The notes under the pieces are model-generated. The model did not search any database, was not told the DNA's origin, and saw nothing but the letters and a program-made list of their open reading frames with translations. Both the position numbers and the translations under genes were made by a program. A stretch of 64,000 nucleotides of DNA, from positions 2,914,001 to 2,978,000 of the forward strand of contig NZ_VZPV01000001.1 in NCBI RefSeq assembly GCF_008801405.1, in the 5' to 3' direction. Source of the DNA: Ralstonia insidiosa (GTDB taxonomy: Bacteria; Pseudomonadota; Gammaproteobacteria; Burkholderiales; Burkholderiaceae). The first letter of the stretch is position 1. The number at the start of each line of letters is the position of its first letter. Below are positions 7,777-16,835 of this stretch, one piece after another.

Positions 7777-9012
7777 ACGTACGGGCGAGAGGGGCGAAGC
7801 ACGCTTGACCGCAACAAAGATGGCCACGCCCACCACCAGCGATGCCACCGCCACCGCCAGCGATGCGCTGAAGCCGCCCGTAGCGGCAAACAGCCGATTG
7901 GCCAGCGGCGGCCCCGCAATCTGGCCAATGCCATAGGCAGATGTCATCAGCCCCATCAGCCGTGGCGCCGCATGTGGCCAGAGCCGGCGTGCCTCGCGCA
8001 TGGCAAACAGCGTGATCGCCGTAAACGGCAGGCCAAGCAGCGTGCTGGAGAGCGTCAGCCCCGCCACCGTTGGCCAGACGATGCTGACTGCCACGGCAAC
8101 CGCCTGCATGGCATACGCCGTGGCGAGCAGCGAACGGTTATCGCGCGCCAGGCTGATCCGTGTGGAGAGAAAAGCGCCCAGCGCCACGCCCACACCGAAC
8201 ATCGGCCAGAACAGATCGGGCCAGATCGAGCCGGCCGGCAGCACCTTGCGCGCGATCACCGGCAGGAAGGTGGCGGTGATGATGTAGCCGAAACCGGCCA
8301 GGCCGTACGCCAATGTGATGGCGGTGGTGGGTGCGTCCAAACGCGGCGCTGCAGCGGTTGCAGCCGCAGCGGGCGAAGCCGCATGGGCGTGCAATTCTGG
8401 GCGGATGGTCGACCACACCGCCACCGTCAGCAGCGCCGACAACACGCCAAACGCGATCCACGCTGATGTTGCATGCCAACCCAGCGCCACCATACCGCTG
8501 GCTGCCAGACCCGGAATGGCAATGCCCAGCCCCGGCCCGCAGAAGATGATGCCACCCAGCGCCGCATGCCCCAGCTCCGTCAGCTTGTGCAGGCACCAGC
8601 CCGCCGTGAACACGAACACCAGTGCGCTTGCCATGCCGGCAGCAAAGCGCAGCACGAACCACGCCGGCTGACCTTGCAGCAGCCCCATCCCCGCCGTGAG
8701 CAGCACCGTGGCAATCAGGCCAGCGCGAATCAGCCGCGCCGCATCACCGCGCACCGCCATGCAGGCCAGCGCACCAAGGAAATAGCCCAGATAGTTGCCC
8801 GTGGCCAGCCAGCTGCCCTGCGCCAGCGACAGGCTGCCGTCGTGCAGCATCATCGGCAGGATCGGGGTGAAGGCAAAGCGGCCGATACCCATCGCCACAG
8901 ACAGCGCGACCATGCCAGCAATTGCCACGCGCCAAGCCGCACCACGTGTGTCATGTGCAGCGGGCAACGAAGAGGAGGAAGACGTGGACGAGGACGACAG
9001 CGCGGATTGCAT
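7771..9012 (-). CDS. MFS transporter, YbfB/YjiJ family
   Basis: 413 aa with about twelve hydrophobic helices. The segment MGIGRFAFTPILPMML early in the protein is the hallmark of the YbfB/YjiJ branch of major facilitator transporters; substrates are unknown. I chose the ATG at 9012 (MQSALSSSS), which gives a short Ser-rich leader before helix 1. An ATG at 9045 would add 11 residues. A LysR gene is divergently transcribed 102 bp away and is the likely regulator. The 13-bp tandem repeat overlaps its 3' end. Confidence 0.85.
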   Translation of the reverse strand: MQSALSSSSTSSSSSLPAAHDTRGAAWRVAIAGMVALSVAMGIGRFAFTPILPMMLHDGSLSLAQGSWLATGNYLGYFLGALACMAVRGDAARLIRAGLIATVLLTAGMGLLQGQPAWFVLRFAAGMASALVFVFTAGWCLHKLTELGHAALGGIIFCGPGLGIAIPGLAASGMVALGWHATSAWIAFGVLSALLTVAVWSTIRPELHAHAASPAAAATAAAPRLDAPTTAITLAYGLAGFGYIITATFLPVIARKVLPAGSIWPDLFWPMFGVGVALGAFLSTRISLARDNRSLLATAYAMQAVAVAVSIVWPTVAGLTLSSTLLGLPFTAITLFAMREARRLWPHAAPRLMGLMTSAYGIGQIAGPPLANRLFAATGGFSASLAVAVASLVVGVAIFVAVKRASPLSPVRA

Positions 9013-9087
9013 GAGGATGCCCGGACGGGGAGATCGGTACCTCATCGTACGCAACGCGGTGCATTCCGAAAAATGAATTATATTGAA

Positions 9088-9105
9088 CGAATCTATTAGC
9101 ATTCG
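9088..9105. promoter_or_regulatory. Candidate LysR operator between divergent genes
   Basis: CGAAT (9088-9092) and ATTCG (9101-9105) form an interrupted dyad in the AT-rich 102-bp gap between the MFS gene and the LysR gene. Location and symmetry fit a LysR-type site, but this is inference. Confidence 0.3.
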
Positions 9106-9114
9106 AGATGCATC

Positions 9115-10035
9115 ATGGATCTGGCCTCGCTTGAAATCTTCCGGACCGTCGTGCGCGAAGGCGGCGTCACACGGGCGGCCCAGCAGTTGCACCGCGTGCA
9201 GTCGAACGTGACCACGCGTATCCGCCAGCTGGAAACGTCACTGGGGGTGCAGCTGTTTGTGCGTGAGGGCAAGCGCATGGTGCTCACGCCCGCCGGCCAG
9301 ACGTTGCTGACCTATGCGGACGACATCCTCCGCCTGGCCGCCGAAGCCCGGCAGGCCGTCCAGCCACGCGAGCCGCACGGGCGCCTACGCATCGCCTCGA
9401 TGGAAAGCACCGCTGCCAGCCGCCTGCCCGGCCTGCTCGCCACGTTGCACCAGCGCTGGCCGCGCGTGCAGCTTGAGCTGGTGACCATGCCGACGCGCCA
9501 GTCGATCCAAGCGCTGTCGAATTTTGAAGTCGACTGCGCCTTCGTTGCGGAAACCGCCTGTCTGGTCAATACGCGCGCCGCACTCACAACACTGCCCGCC
9601 TTTGCAGAAGAGCTGGTGCTGATCGCCCACCGCGCGCATCCGCCTATCTGCCGCGCCACTGACGTGCAGACGCCCGCCCTGCTCGCCTTCGAGGCCGGCT
9701 GCGCCTATCGGCAACTGATCGAGGACTGGTTTGAGGCCGACGGCGTGGTGCCGTCGCGCGTGCTGGAACTGGGCTCGTATCACGCCATCATCGCGTGCGC
9801 GGCGGCGGGGATTGGCGTGGCGCTGGTGCCGCGCTCGGTGCTGGAGCTGTACTCGAACGCGCCGGACATCAGCATCCACGCGCTCAACAAACCCGGCCGC
9901 GTCGACACCATCCTGGCGTGGCATCGCGACATGGCTGGGCCGGCGCTGCAAGCACTCGTGCAGGTGCTGAGCGAACCACATGCCACGGCGGACGTATTGA
10001 CCACCCCCGCCGCCGGTGAAGCCATCGCCGCCTAA
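9115..10035 (+). CDS. LysR-family transcriptional regulator
   Basis: 306 aa. The N-terminal winged helix-turn-helix (residues 1-60: FRTVVREGGVTRAAQQLHR, SNVTTRIRQLETSLGVQLF) is followed by a periplasmic-binding-protein-like effector domain. It is divergent from the YbfB/YjiJ-type transporter, the common arrangement for a LysR protein that controls its neighbour. The effector is unknown. The protein is cytosolic and DNA-binding. Confidence 0.9.
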   Translation: MDLASLEIFRTVVREGGVTRAAQQLHRVQSNVTTRIRQLETSLGVQLFVREGKRMVLTPAGQTLLTYADDILRLAAEARQAVQPREPHGRLRIASMESTAASRLPGLLATLHQRWPRVQLELVTMPTRQSIQALSNFEVDCAFVAETACLVNTRAALTTLPAFAEELVLIAHRAHPPICRATDVQTPALLAFEAGCAYRQLIEDWFEADGVVPSRVLELGSYHAIIACAAAGIGVALVPRSVLELYSNAPDISIHALNKPGRVDTILAWHRDMAGPALQALVQVLSEPHATADVLTTPAAGEAIAA

Positions 10036-10109
10036 ACTGGACTAATTGGCTGAATACAAAGACCCCGCCGCCGGTCTAACAGCAAAGGCGGTCACCAACG
10101 GAGGCTGTC

Positions 10110-11510
10110 ATGCGACGGTCGTCTCGTGCAGCACAGTGCATGGCGTGGATGGCGGGCGTGCTGACCGCCGCGTGGAGTTGCCTGGCGCTCGCCGCTGCGC
10201 CCGTCGTGGTACTGCCGCTCACGGGTGCCATCGGACCAGCCAGCGCTGCTTATGTCGTGCATGGGTTGGAAGAGGCGCGCAAGCAAGGCGCGCAGCTCGT
10301 GGTGCTGCAGATGGATACACCGGGTGGGCTGGACGCATCGATGCGGCAGATCATCCAGGCCATCCTCGCCTCTCCGGTGCCGGTGGCAGGCTATGTCGCG
10401 CCGGGCGGTGCACGCGCGGCCAGTGCCGGTACCTACATCCTCTATGCCTGCCATATTGCCGCGATGGCGCCGGCCACCAACCTGGGGGCGGCGTCGCCGG
10501 TGGCGATCGGCATCGGTGGGCATGCGCCGTCCGGCCCCACGCCAAACCCTGCCAATCCGGGGGATGCCGCCAAACCGGCCAGCGCCCCCGCACTGTCTTC
10601 AAGCAACGAGGACACCCTTGCCCGCAAGCAGATGCACGATGCTGCGGCGTACATCCGGGGCCTGGCACAACTGCGCGGCCGCAACGCTGAATGGGGTGAA
10701 CGTGCCGTCCGCGAAGCCGTGAGCCTGGACGCATCGGAGGCGGCCAGCCAGCGCGTGATCGACCTCATCGCCAGCGATGTGCCCGACCTGCTCAAGCAAG
10801 TGGATGGCCGCGCGCTGCGCACCACCACGGGCCTCGTCACGCTGCACACCGCAGGGGCGGAGACGGTCACGCTGGAGCCCGGCTGGCGCAACCACTTCCT
10901 CGCCGTGATCACCGATCCGAGCCTCGCGCTATTGCTGCTGACGGTGGGCGTGTATGCACTGATCTTCGAGTTCTCCACACCGGGCATGGTGGTGCCGGGC
11001 ATCCTCGGCGCGGTGTGCATTCTGGTGGCGCTGTATGGGCTGCAGATGCTGCCGATCAACTACGCGGGGCTGGCGTTGATTTCGCTGGGCCTGGGTTGCA
11101 TGGTGGCCGAGGCCTTCCTGCCGACCTTCGGTGCGCTGGGGGTGGGCGGCATCGTGGCGTTCATCCTGGGCGCGGTGATGCTGATCGATACGCAGACACC
11201 GGGCTTTGGCGTGCCACTACCGTTGATCGTATCGATGGCCTTCGTGAGCCTGACGGTAATCCTGCTGCTCTCCAGCATGGCCATGCGCGCACGGCGTCGG
11301 CCCAAAGTGGCCGGCGGCGACACCCTGATTGGCATGACAGGCGAATTGCTGGAGCTGGACCCGACCGACCCCAACGACCCCGCTGCCGGCTGGGCACAGG
11401 TACACGGTGAGCGCTGGCGCGTGCATTGCACCGGCCGTCTGACACGGGGTGATCGTGTACGCGTGACGGCGCGACGTGGGCTCACGCTCGACGTCGTGCC
11501 TGCGGGTTAG
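10110..11510 (+). CDS. nfeD: NfeD-family membrane serine protease (long form)
   Basis: 466 aa. Signal peptide (about residues 1-30), then a ClpP-like protease domain with QMDTPGGLDASMRQII and catalytic Ser105 in ARAASAGTYI. Lys173 in the ARKQMHDAAAYIRG helix is the expected partner of a Ser/Lys dyad. Several membrane helices follow (about 255-385), then a C-terminal OB-fold NfeD domain. GGAGG five bases before the ATG supports the start. The slipin gene begins 20 bp downstream, the classical NfeD-stomatin pair, in which the protease is thought to cleave stomatin and act in membrane quality control. Confidence 0.9.
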   Translation: MRRSSRAAQCMAWMAGVLTAAWSCLALAAAPVVVLPLTGAIGPASAAYVVHGLEEARKQGAQLVVLQMDTPGGLDASMRQIIQAILASPVPVAGYVAPGGARAASAGTYILYACHIAAMAPATNLGAASPVAIGIGGHAPSGPTPNPANPGDAAKPASAPALSSSNEDTLARKQMHDAAAYIRGLAQLRGRNAEWGERAVREAVSLDASEAASQRVIDLIASDVPDLLKQVDGRALRTTTGLVTLHTAGAETVTLEPGWRNHFLAVITDPSLALLLLTVGVYALIFEFSTPGMVVPGILGAVCILVALYGLQMLPINYAGLALISLGLGCMVAEAFLPTFGALGVGGIVAFILGAVMLIDTQTPGFGVPLPLIVSMAFVSLTVILLLSSMAMRARRRPKVAGGDTLIGMTGELLELDPTDPNDPAAGWAQVHGERWRVHCTGRLTRGDRVRVTARRGLTLDVVPAG

Positions 11511-11530
11511 CCATCCTAAGGAGAAGAAAA

Positions 11531-12280
11531 ATGCTCTATGGATTCTTCAGCGCAGGCGGCCTGATCTTTCTGGCCGTGCTGCTGATCATCTCGTCGTTCC
11601 GCGTGCTGCGCGAGTACGAGCGCGGCGTGGTGTTCCTGCTTGGGCGCTTCTGGCGTGTGAAAGGGCCGGGGCTGGTGCTCATCATCCCGGCCATCCAGCA
11701 GATGGTGCGTGTGGACCTGCGCACCGTGGTGATGGATGTGCCGCCGCAGGATGTGATCTCGCACGACAACGTATCGGTCAAGGTCAACGCGGTGGTGTAC
11801 TTCCGGGTGGTGGACCCGGAGCGCGCCATCATCCAGGTGGCCAACTTTCTGGAGGCGACCAGTCAGTTGGCGCAGACCACGCTGCGGGCCATTCTCGGCA
11901 AGCACGAACTGGACGAAATGCTGGCCGAACGCGAAAAGCTCAACCTCGACATCCAGAAGGTGCTCGACATCCAGACCGACCCGTGGGGCATCAAGATCGC
12001 CAACGTGGAGATCAAGCACGTCGACCTGAATGAATCGATGATCCGTGCGATTGCGCGTCAGGCTGAGGCCGAGCGCGAACGACGTGCCAAGGTCATTCAC
12101 GCAGAGGGGGAATTGCAGGCGTCGGAGAAACTGCTGGAAGCCGCACGCATGCTGTCGCAGCAGCCTGAGGCCATCCAATTGCGCTACCTGCAAACGCTTA
12201 CGCAGATTGCTGGCGACAAGAGTTCGACGATTGTGTTTCCGTTGCCGATGGAGGTGTTGGGGGCGTTGAAGAAGGCTTAG
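11531..12280 (+). CDS. Slipin (stomatin/SPFH-domain membrane protein)
   Basis: 249 aa. It has one N-terminal membrane segment (about residues 5-20) and an SPFH/Band 7 domain beginning FRVLREYERGVVFLLGRF. NVEIKHVDLNESMIRAIARQAEAERERRAK leads into the coiled coil that drives oligomerization. Such proteins form large inner-membrane scaffolds. It directly follows the NfeD protease gene and has a good site (AAGGAGAAGAAAA), so the two form an operon. The large inverted-repeat region follows its stop codon. Confidence 0.92.
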   Translation: MLYGFFSAGGLIFLAVLLIISSFRVLREYERGVVFLLGRFWRVKGPGLVLIIPAIQQMVRVDLRTVVMDVPPQDVISHDNVSVKVNAVVYFRVVDPERAIIQVANFLEATSQLAQTTLRAILGKHELDEMLAEREKLNLDIQKVLDIQTDPWGIKIANVEIKHVDLNESMIRAIARQAEAERERRAKVIHAEGELQASEKLLEAARMLSQQPEAIQLRYLQTLTQIAGDKSSTIVFPLPMEVLGALKKA

Positions 12281-12343
12281 CGGCACGGTTGGCACGCTAT
12301 GGATGTTGTTGGTGCATCCCCTGTTTCATCCCCTGCCGGGGCT

Positions 12344-12787
12344 GACTCACTTTCTTTGTCTTGCCAAAGAAAGTAAGCAAAGAAAGGCGCGCCCGATGCG
12401 GCGAAAGACTCCTTGAATTTATGTCGCAAGGAGGGGAAGGGAAAAACTCGCTGCGCTCAGGCAGTTTCCCTTCCTTTTTCCTCCTTGCAACAGAAATTCA
12501 AGGCGCCGCATAGAGCAGGGAAAGTCAAAGGCAAACAGCCAAACCATCTGGACGTCAGCCAGAACGACAAAGGCCAACCTCGCGACGGGTTGGCCTTTTT
12601 CTTTTGACGTTGAGCCCTTGATGGCGCCTTGGATTTTTGTTGCGGGGAGGATAAAGAAGGGAGGCCTGTCTGAGCGAAGCGAGTTTGCCTCCCTTCCCTC
12701 CCCGCGACAAAAATCCAAGGAGGGGGTCGCCATCTCGGGCGCGCCTTTCTTTGCTTACTTTCTTTGGCAAGACAAAGAAAGTGAGTC
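12344..12787. repeat. 444-bp nested inverted-repeat structure with perfect 53-bp arms
   Basis: The 577-bp space between the slipin gene and pelG contains no gene. Positions 12344-12396 are an exact reverse complement of 12735-12787 (53 of 53), and imperfect complementarity continues outward about 19 bp. The arms themselves contain shorter CTTTCTTTG/CAAAGAAAG dyads. Between the arms lie two more large hairpins (about 12408-12522 and 12628-12723), built from CCTCCTTG/CAAGGAGG- and CCTTGGATTTTTG-type arms, and a terminator. Similar TTTGCTTACTTTCTTTGG-type intergenic repeats are common in beta- and gammaproteobacteria. I see no transposase. Confidence 0.9.
12571..12605 (+). terminator. Rho-independent terminator inside the inverted-repeat region
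   Basis: AGGCCAACC (12571-12579) pairs with GGTTGGCCT (12588-12596), then TTTTTCTTTT. It can end the nfeD-slipin transcript. The A-run on the other side (ACAAAGG) would give weak termination for pel transcription from the opposite strand. Confidence 0.7.
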
Positions 12788-12857
12788 GGGCCCGACAGGG
12801 CACGAAAGGGAGGTGGACCACCAAGACCAAAACCAACCGCCCCTTCCCGTCAGCATG

Positions 12858-14228
12858 TCACTGCAACATAAACGTCTCGTACTCCAACCGATCCAACTTC
12901 CGATCCAGAATCACCAGACTCGCCATCACCACCAGCAGCAGCGACACGGCAAACCCATACCCATACCAGGCCGGCCCAAGCTGCAGCGTGATCCACGTCA
13001 GCACACCGTTGAGCACGACAAACGCAGCCGTCAGCCCCAGCACCACGCGCCGCCGGTCCAGGTAGAAGAAGATATTCAGCACACCCAGAAACACCACCTG
13101 CAAGCTCGCAGCAATGGTGTCGACATACAGCAGCGGCAGATACAGCTCAGAAATCTGCAGCACCCGCAGCACCGAAGCCCCCACGGCAAACAGCACCAGC
13201 GCCGCCATCGCCTGGATCTTCACGATCTCGTACAGGCCCGCGCGGATGGTCTGCACCATTGTGTTGCGCATGTCTTCGATGTGCTCCAGCGATGCCCCAC
13301 CCCGCACAGCGTCGTAAAACGCGTCGTAGTACTCAACGAAATCCGTCTCGATGCGCACCAGGAACACCGCCATGCCGGGGATGATCCCCAAGTACGCCAG
13401 AAACACCGGAATGTCATAGATGACCGACGCATGCAGCGGCCCGATCACCTGCTGCCCCGTGCCCGGCGCATACCAGAACATGAACTTGTCGAGCCAGATG
13501 CCGAGGTTGTACAGCAGCCCGATCAGCATCAGCGACGGATACGCAAACCGCTTGTCGAACACCTCGAACGACAGGAAACGCCGTCCGCTGAAGTTGCGGT
13601 AAATCAGCCCCGCCATGCCGATCAGCAGACACAGCTGCCCCAGCACGAAACCCAGCAGCAGCCCCTCCAGCCCCACGCGGTTGAACAGCAGCGCCAGCAG
13701 CACCGTGAGCGTGTAGCCGATCAGGAAGATCCACACGATCGCCTTGTACTGCTTCATGCCCGACAAGAAGATCACCGCGATCCAGATGTTGGCCATGACC
13801 ACGAAGCCCGCCAGCATCAGCACCCGGTAGATGGCCGACTGCTGCGGAAACGCGAACAGCACAACGAGCAGCCCCAGACCGCCCGCCACCAGCGTCATAA
13901 CCAACGACACGGCGTGGTAGTTGGGCAGGACGAGGTCGTCGCGCTTCTCGAACAACCGGTCGGACGTGAAACGCGTGAAGGCGAGCTGCAGCGGCCCCGT
14001 CAATATCAGACTCACCGCAATCAGGTAGGTAACGGACACCTGGAACTGCGTGATGAGCGAGCCGGGAATCACGAACGGCAGGCTCAGAATACCGATCAGC
14101 AGAATCCCGACGATGGACAGAATCCACGGCCCGGAGCTGATGATGCCGGCGTAGGTGTAGGCGCGCAGCAGCCCGAGCAGGCTGTCGCGCTTGAGCATCT
14201 TGCGGAGCTCGAACCCGATGCCGGCCAT
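12858..14228 (-). CDS. pelG: Pel polysaccharide membrane transporter PelG
   Basis: 456 aa, strongly hydrophobic throughout with about twelve transmembrane helices. It starts MAGIGFELRKMLKRDSLLG, the conserved PelG N-terminus, and has the MATE/Wzx-like flippase layout. PelG is proposed to carry the growing Pel polymer (partially acetylated galactosamine/glucosamine) across the inner membrane with PelD, PelE and PelF. Its ATG overlaps the pelF stop by one base (TGATG), so translation is coupled. It is the last gene of the operon. The length matches the Pseudomonas protein of about 456 aa. Confidence 0.95.
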   Translation of the reverse strand: MAGIGFELRKMLKRDSLLGLLRAYTYAGIISSGPWILSIVGILLIGILSLPFVIPGSLITQFQVSVTYLIAVSLILTGPLQLAFTRFTSDRLFEKRDDLVLPNYHAVSLVMTLVAGGLGLLVVLFAFPQQSAIYRVLMLAGFVVMANIWIAVIFLSGMKQYKAIVWIFLIGYTLTVLLALLFNRVGLEGLLLGFVLGQLCLLIGMAGLIYRNFSGRRFLSFEVFDKRFAYPSLMLIGLLYNLGIWLDKFMFWYAPGTGQQVIGPLHASVIYDIPVFLAYLGIIPGMAVFLVRIETDFVEYYDAFYDAVRGGASLEHIEDMRNTMVQTIRAGLYEIVKIQAMAALVLFAVGASVLRVLQISELYLPLLYVDTIAASLQVVFLGVLNIFFYLDRRRVVLGLTAAFVVLNGVLTWITLQLGPAWYGYGFAVSLLLVVMASLVILDRKLDRLEYETFMLQ

Positions 14229-15835
14229 CAGTGTGCTCCCTGCTTGTGATTCGGGTGAGCATGATGCGGGCAGGCCGCAGCTGCAGTCTTGGCACCCGCT
14301 TCCGTGCTCAGATCCGGCAGCGAGCGCAGGCGGTCGTATAGCTCGCGATAGGCGCCGACCATCATCTCCTGCGTGTAGTAGCGCTCCACGCGAGCGATGC
14401 CGGCGGCCTGTGCGTCGTACCAGCGCGATTCATCACGCAGCAGCGTGAGCACCTCGCCGGCCAGCGCGGCCGGGTCGGCAATACGCACCACGGCGCCAGC
14501 GGCGCCCAACGCTGCATCGTCGCCTTCCAGGCCAAACAGCAGCTGGCGGCATGAACCCACATCGGTGGTGACCGAAGGCACACCGGCAGCAAACCCTTCG
14601 AGCACCACCAGCGGCAGCGCCTCGCTGATCGAACTCAGCACCAGCACGCCCACTTTGGGCAGGATGTCGTCGATCTTCTGGAAGCCGAGAAACTTGATGC
14701 GGTCGCCCAGGCCCAGGCTTTCGGCCAGGCTATGGCATTCGTGCGCGTATTCCGGGTCCTCATCTTCCGGGCCGGCAATCCAGCCTTCGGCGTCGGGCAT
14801 CTCGCGCGTGATGGTCAGCATGGCGCGGATGAACGTCTTCACGTCCTTGATCGGCACCACCCGCCCGATCAGGCACATCACGCGCGGCACCTTGGCCGGG
14901 CGCTTGTCGCGCAATGCAGCCAGGCGCGGCAGGTTGATGCCATTGGGGATGCTGCGCGTCTTCTCGGCCGGCGCGCCGTCGATCACCTGCCGCAGCCGGT
15001 TGCCCTCGTACAGCGCCGTGATCTCTTCGGCGGCGTCATAGCAGACACGGCCCATGGTTTCAAAGAAGCGCACCCACAGATCACGGAAGTAGCTGATCTG
15101 CGCGATGTCCTTCTCGAAGATGCTGCGGTTGTCGCGAATCCACTGGCTCTGGAACAGGTCGATCTTGCGTTCCTTGGTGTAGATGCCGTGCTCCGACACC
15201 AGCAGCGGACGCCCGCGCTTGTAGCGCAGCAGCGCCCCCAGGAAACCCGCATAGCCGGTCGAGATGGTGTGGAACACCTTCACCGGGATCAGGTTTTCGG
15301 CAATGCGCACCAGCTGCCAAAGCGGCTTGTGCATGATGCGTACGGTCCAGAAGTAATCGGTGAACGACGGATCGGTGCAGTAGCGCCGGTAGTAGTCCGT
15401 CATCATGTCCCAGGCGCGGTGGCTGTAGAGGAATTGCTCCTCAGCCAGCGGGCCGTCGTCGCGCAGGTCGGCAATGGACGCGCGAATCAGGTCGGCCGTC
15501 TCTTCCTTGTGCGCAGGATTGCGCAGCGCTTCGTGCAGCTTGCGCGAGCGCTCGAAGGCGGCCGGGTCACCGCCGCTGGCCTGCACCAGGGGCGGCGCCG
15601 GGAAGTCGTACAGGTAGTGGCACTCCACGTGCACCACGTTGTCGGGGATGGCGTAGACGGGCTTGCCGTAGTCCTCGCGGCGGCTGCCGATAAAGACGAC
15701 GGCAAAGCGGATGTCCGGAAACGCCCGGATCATCTGGTTGACCCAGCTCGACACCCCGCCGCTCACGTAGGGAAACGTCCCTTCGAGCAGCAGCGCGACG
15801 TCGGCGGACTGGGCGCGTGGAAATTGGTCGCTCAT
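14228..15835 (-). CDS. pelF: Pel glycosyltransferase PelF
   Basis: 535 aa, soluble GT-B glycosyltransferase of family GT4. The N-terminal LLLEGTFPYVSGGVSSWV is diagnostic for PelF. The C-terminal donor site contains SISEALPLVVLEGFAAGVPS with the E-x7-E motif. PelF polymerizes UDP-activated N-acetylhexosamine in the cytoplasm and acts in the complex with PelD, PelE and PelG. Its start overlaps the pelE stop by four bases (ATGA), and its stop overlaps the pelG start by one base. Confidence 0.95.
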   Translation of the reverse strand: MSDQFPRAQSADVALLLEGTFPYVSGGVSSWVNQMIRAFPDIRFAVVFIGSRREDYGKPVYAIPDNVVHVECHYLYDFPAPPLVQASGGDPAAFERSRKLHEALRNPAHKEETADLIRASIADLRDDGPLAEEQFLYSHRAWDMMTDYYRRYCTDPSFTDYFWTVRIMHKPLWQLVRIAENLIPVKVFHTISTGYAGFLGALLRYKRGRPLLVSEHGIYTKERKIDLFQSQWIRDNRSIFEKDIAQISYFRDLWVRFFETMGRVCYDAAEEITALYEGNRLRQVIDGAPAEKTRSIPNGINLPRLAALRDKRPAKVPRVMCLIGRVVPIKDVKTFIRAMLTITREMPDAEGWIAGPEDEDPEYAHECHSLAESLGLGDRIKFLGFQKIDDILPKVGVLVLSSISEALPLVVLEGFAAGVPSVTTDVGSCRQLLFGLEGDDAALGAAGAVVRIADPAALAGEVLTLLRDESRWYDAQAAGIARVERYYTQEMMVGAYRELYDRLRSLPDLSTEAGAKTAAAACPHHAHPNHKQGAH

Positions 15836-16818
15836 GATGTCCAGTAGCGCAGCAGCGGACGCAGCAATGGCAGCGGCGAGCGGTTGGAGAATTGCGCCAG
15901 CGCGGCGCGTGCGCCAGCGTAGTCGCGGCGCAGGTAGCAGGCCTCGGCCAGCGGCGGCAGCAGGCGGTCACGCGGAAAGCCGAGCCGCTCGGCTTCGCGC
16001 AGGTGCGATTCGGCCACATCGGGCTCGCGGCGCGACAGGGCCAGCCGGCCGCGCATGTACCACAGCGCCGCGTTGTCCGGCTGGATATCCAGCGCCGCGC
16101 TGGCGTAGCGCTCCACCTGTTCAGCGGTGTAGCGGTACACATCGCCTTGCACCAGGTTCTGGTAGATCAGCTCCCAGTACAGATCGGCCAGGCGCTTGTT
16201 GATGTCATAGCGGGCCTCGGGCGTGGTGGCTTCTTCCAGGCGCGGCAACTCAGCCAGGATCTTCTGCATCAACACCTTCTCGGCGTTGTCGAGCATGCCG
16301 TAGGCCAGCAGGCGGATGTCGTCCACCGGGTCGGCCAGCAGGTCACGCAGTACGGGGCTGGCCGTGCGGGTCGGCATCGACTGCATGGCCACCAGCGCGG
16401 TCATGCGGCTTTGCACGGGTGCGCGCTCGTTGCTGAGCTGGGCGCGCAGCCGCGCCCCACCGCCGTGCGTCACGCGCGAAATCAAATGCGCAACAAACAC
16501 CGGCAAGCCCACGTCGGCGATGTCCTTGTCGCCCTCCGGCTTGGGGAACAACTTGCCAAGCAGCAGACTGCCCAGCACCAGCAGACACCCCGCCACCGGC
16601 ACGAAGAAGCACAGGGCGACGAGGTAGCCATACGTCCAGACAAACGGCACGCGATAACGGCGCGGCAGCAGGCGCCAGGCGGCCAGCCCGATCAGCGCGG
16701 CGGCGGTCCCTTGCAGCAGCAGGCACGACAGCAGCAGTGCCAGGCTGTTGCCGGCGTGCAGCACCATCACCACCGCTGCAATCTGGGCCGAGATACCGGC
16801 GAGCGTGAGCTTGAACAT
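15832..16818 (-). CDS. pelE: Pel biosynthesis inner-membrane TPR protein PelE
   Basis: 328 aa. The N-terminal half has several hydrophobic helices (ISAQIAAVVMVLHAGNSLALL and others). The C-terminal half is helical with TPR-like repeats (YASAALDIQPDNAALWYMRGRLALSRR). PelE bridges PelD and PelF at the inner membrane in characterized systems. It lies 17 bp after pelD and overlaps pelF by four bases. Sequence conservation in this gene is usually the lowest of the operon, so assignment leans on position as well as architecture. Confidence 0.88.
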   Translation of the reverse strand: MFKLTLAGISAQIAAVVMVLHAGNSLALLLSCLLLQGTAAALIGLAAWRLLPRRYRVPFVWTYGYLVALCFFVPVAGCLLVLGSLLLGKLFPKPEGDKDIADVGLPVFVAHLISRVTHGGGARLRAQLSNERAPVQSRMTALVAMQSMPTRTASPVLRDLLADPVDDIRLLAYGMLDNAEKVLMQKILAELPRLEEATTPEARYDINKRLADLYWELIYQNLVQGDVYRYTAEQVERYASAALDIQPDNAALWYMRGRLALSRREPDVAESHLREAERLGFPRDRLLPPLAEACYLRRDYAGARAALAQFSNRSPLPLLRPLLRYWTS

Positions 16819-16835
16819 GGTCGCGTGCCCTCGCT

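Noticed and set aside
12344..12787. Insertion sequence
   Set aside because: Inverted arms are present, but there is no transposase, no target-site duplication, and the interior is itself made of hairpins.
12618..14249. 543-codon open frame on the plus strand opposite pelG
   Set aside because: Extremely rich in His, Gln and Arg, no recognisable fold, and fully antisense to pelG apart from the repeat region.
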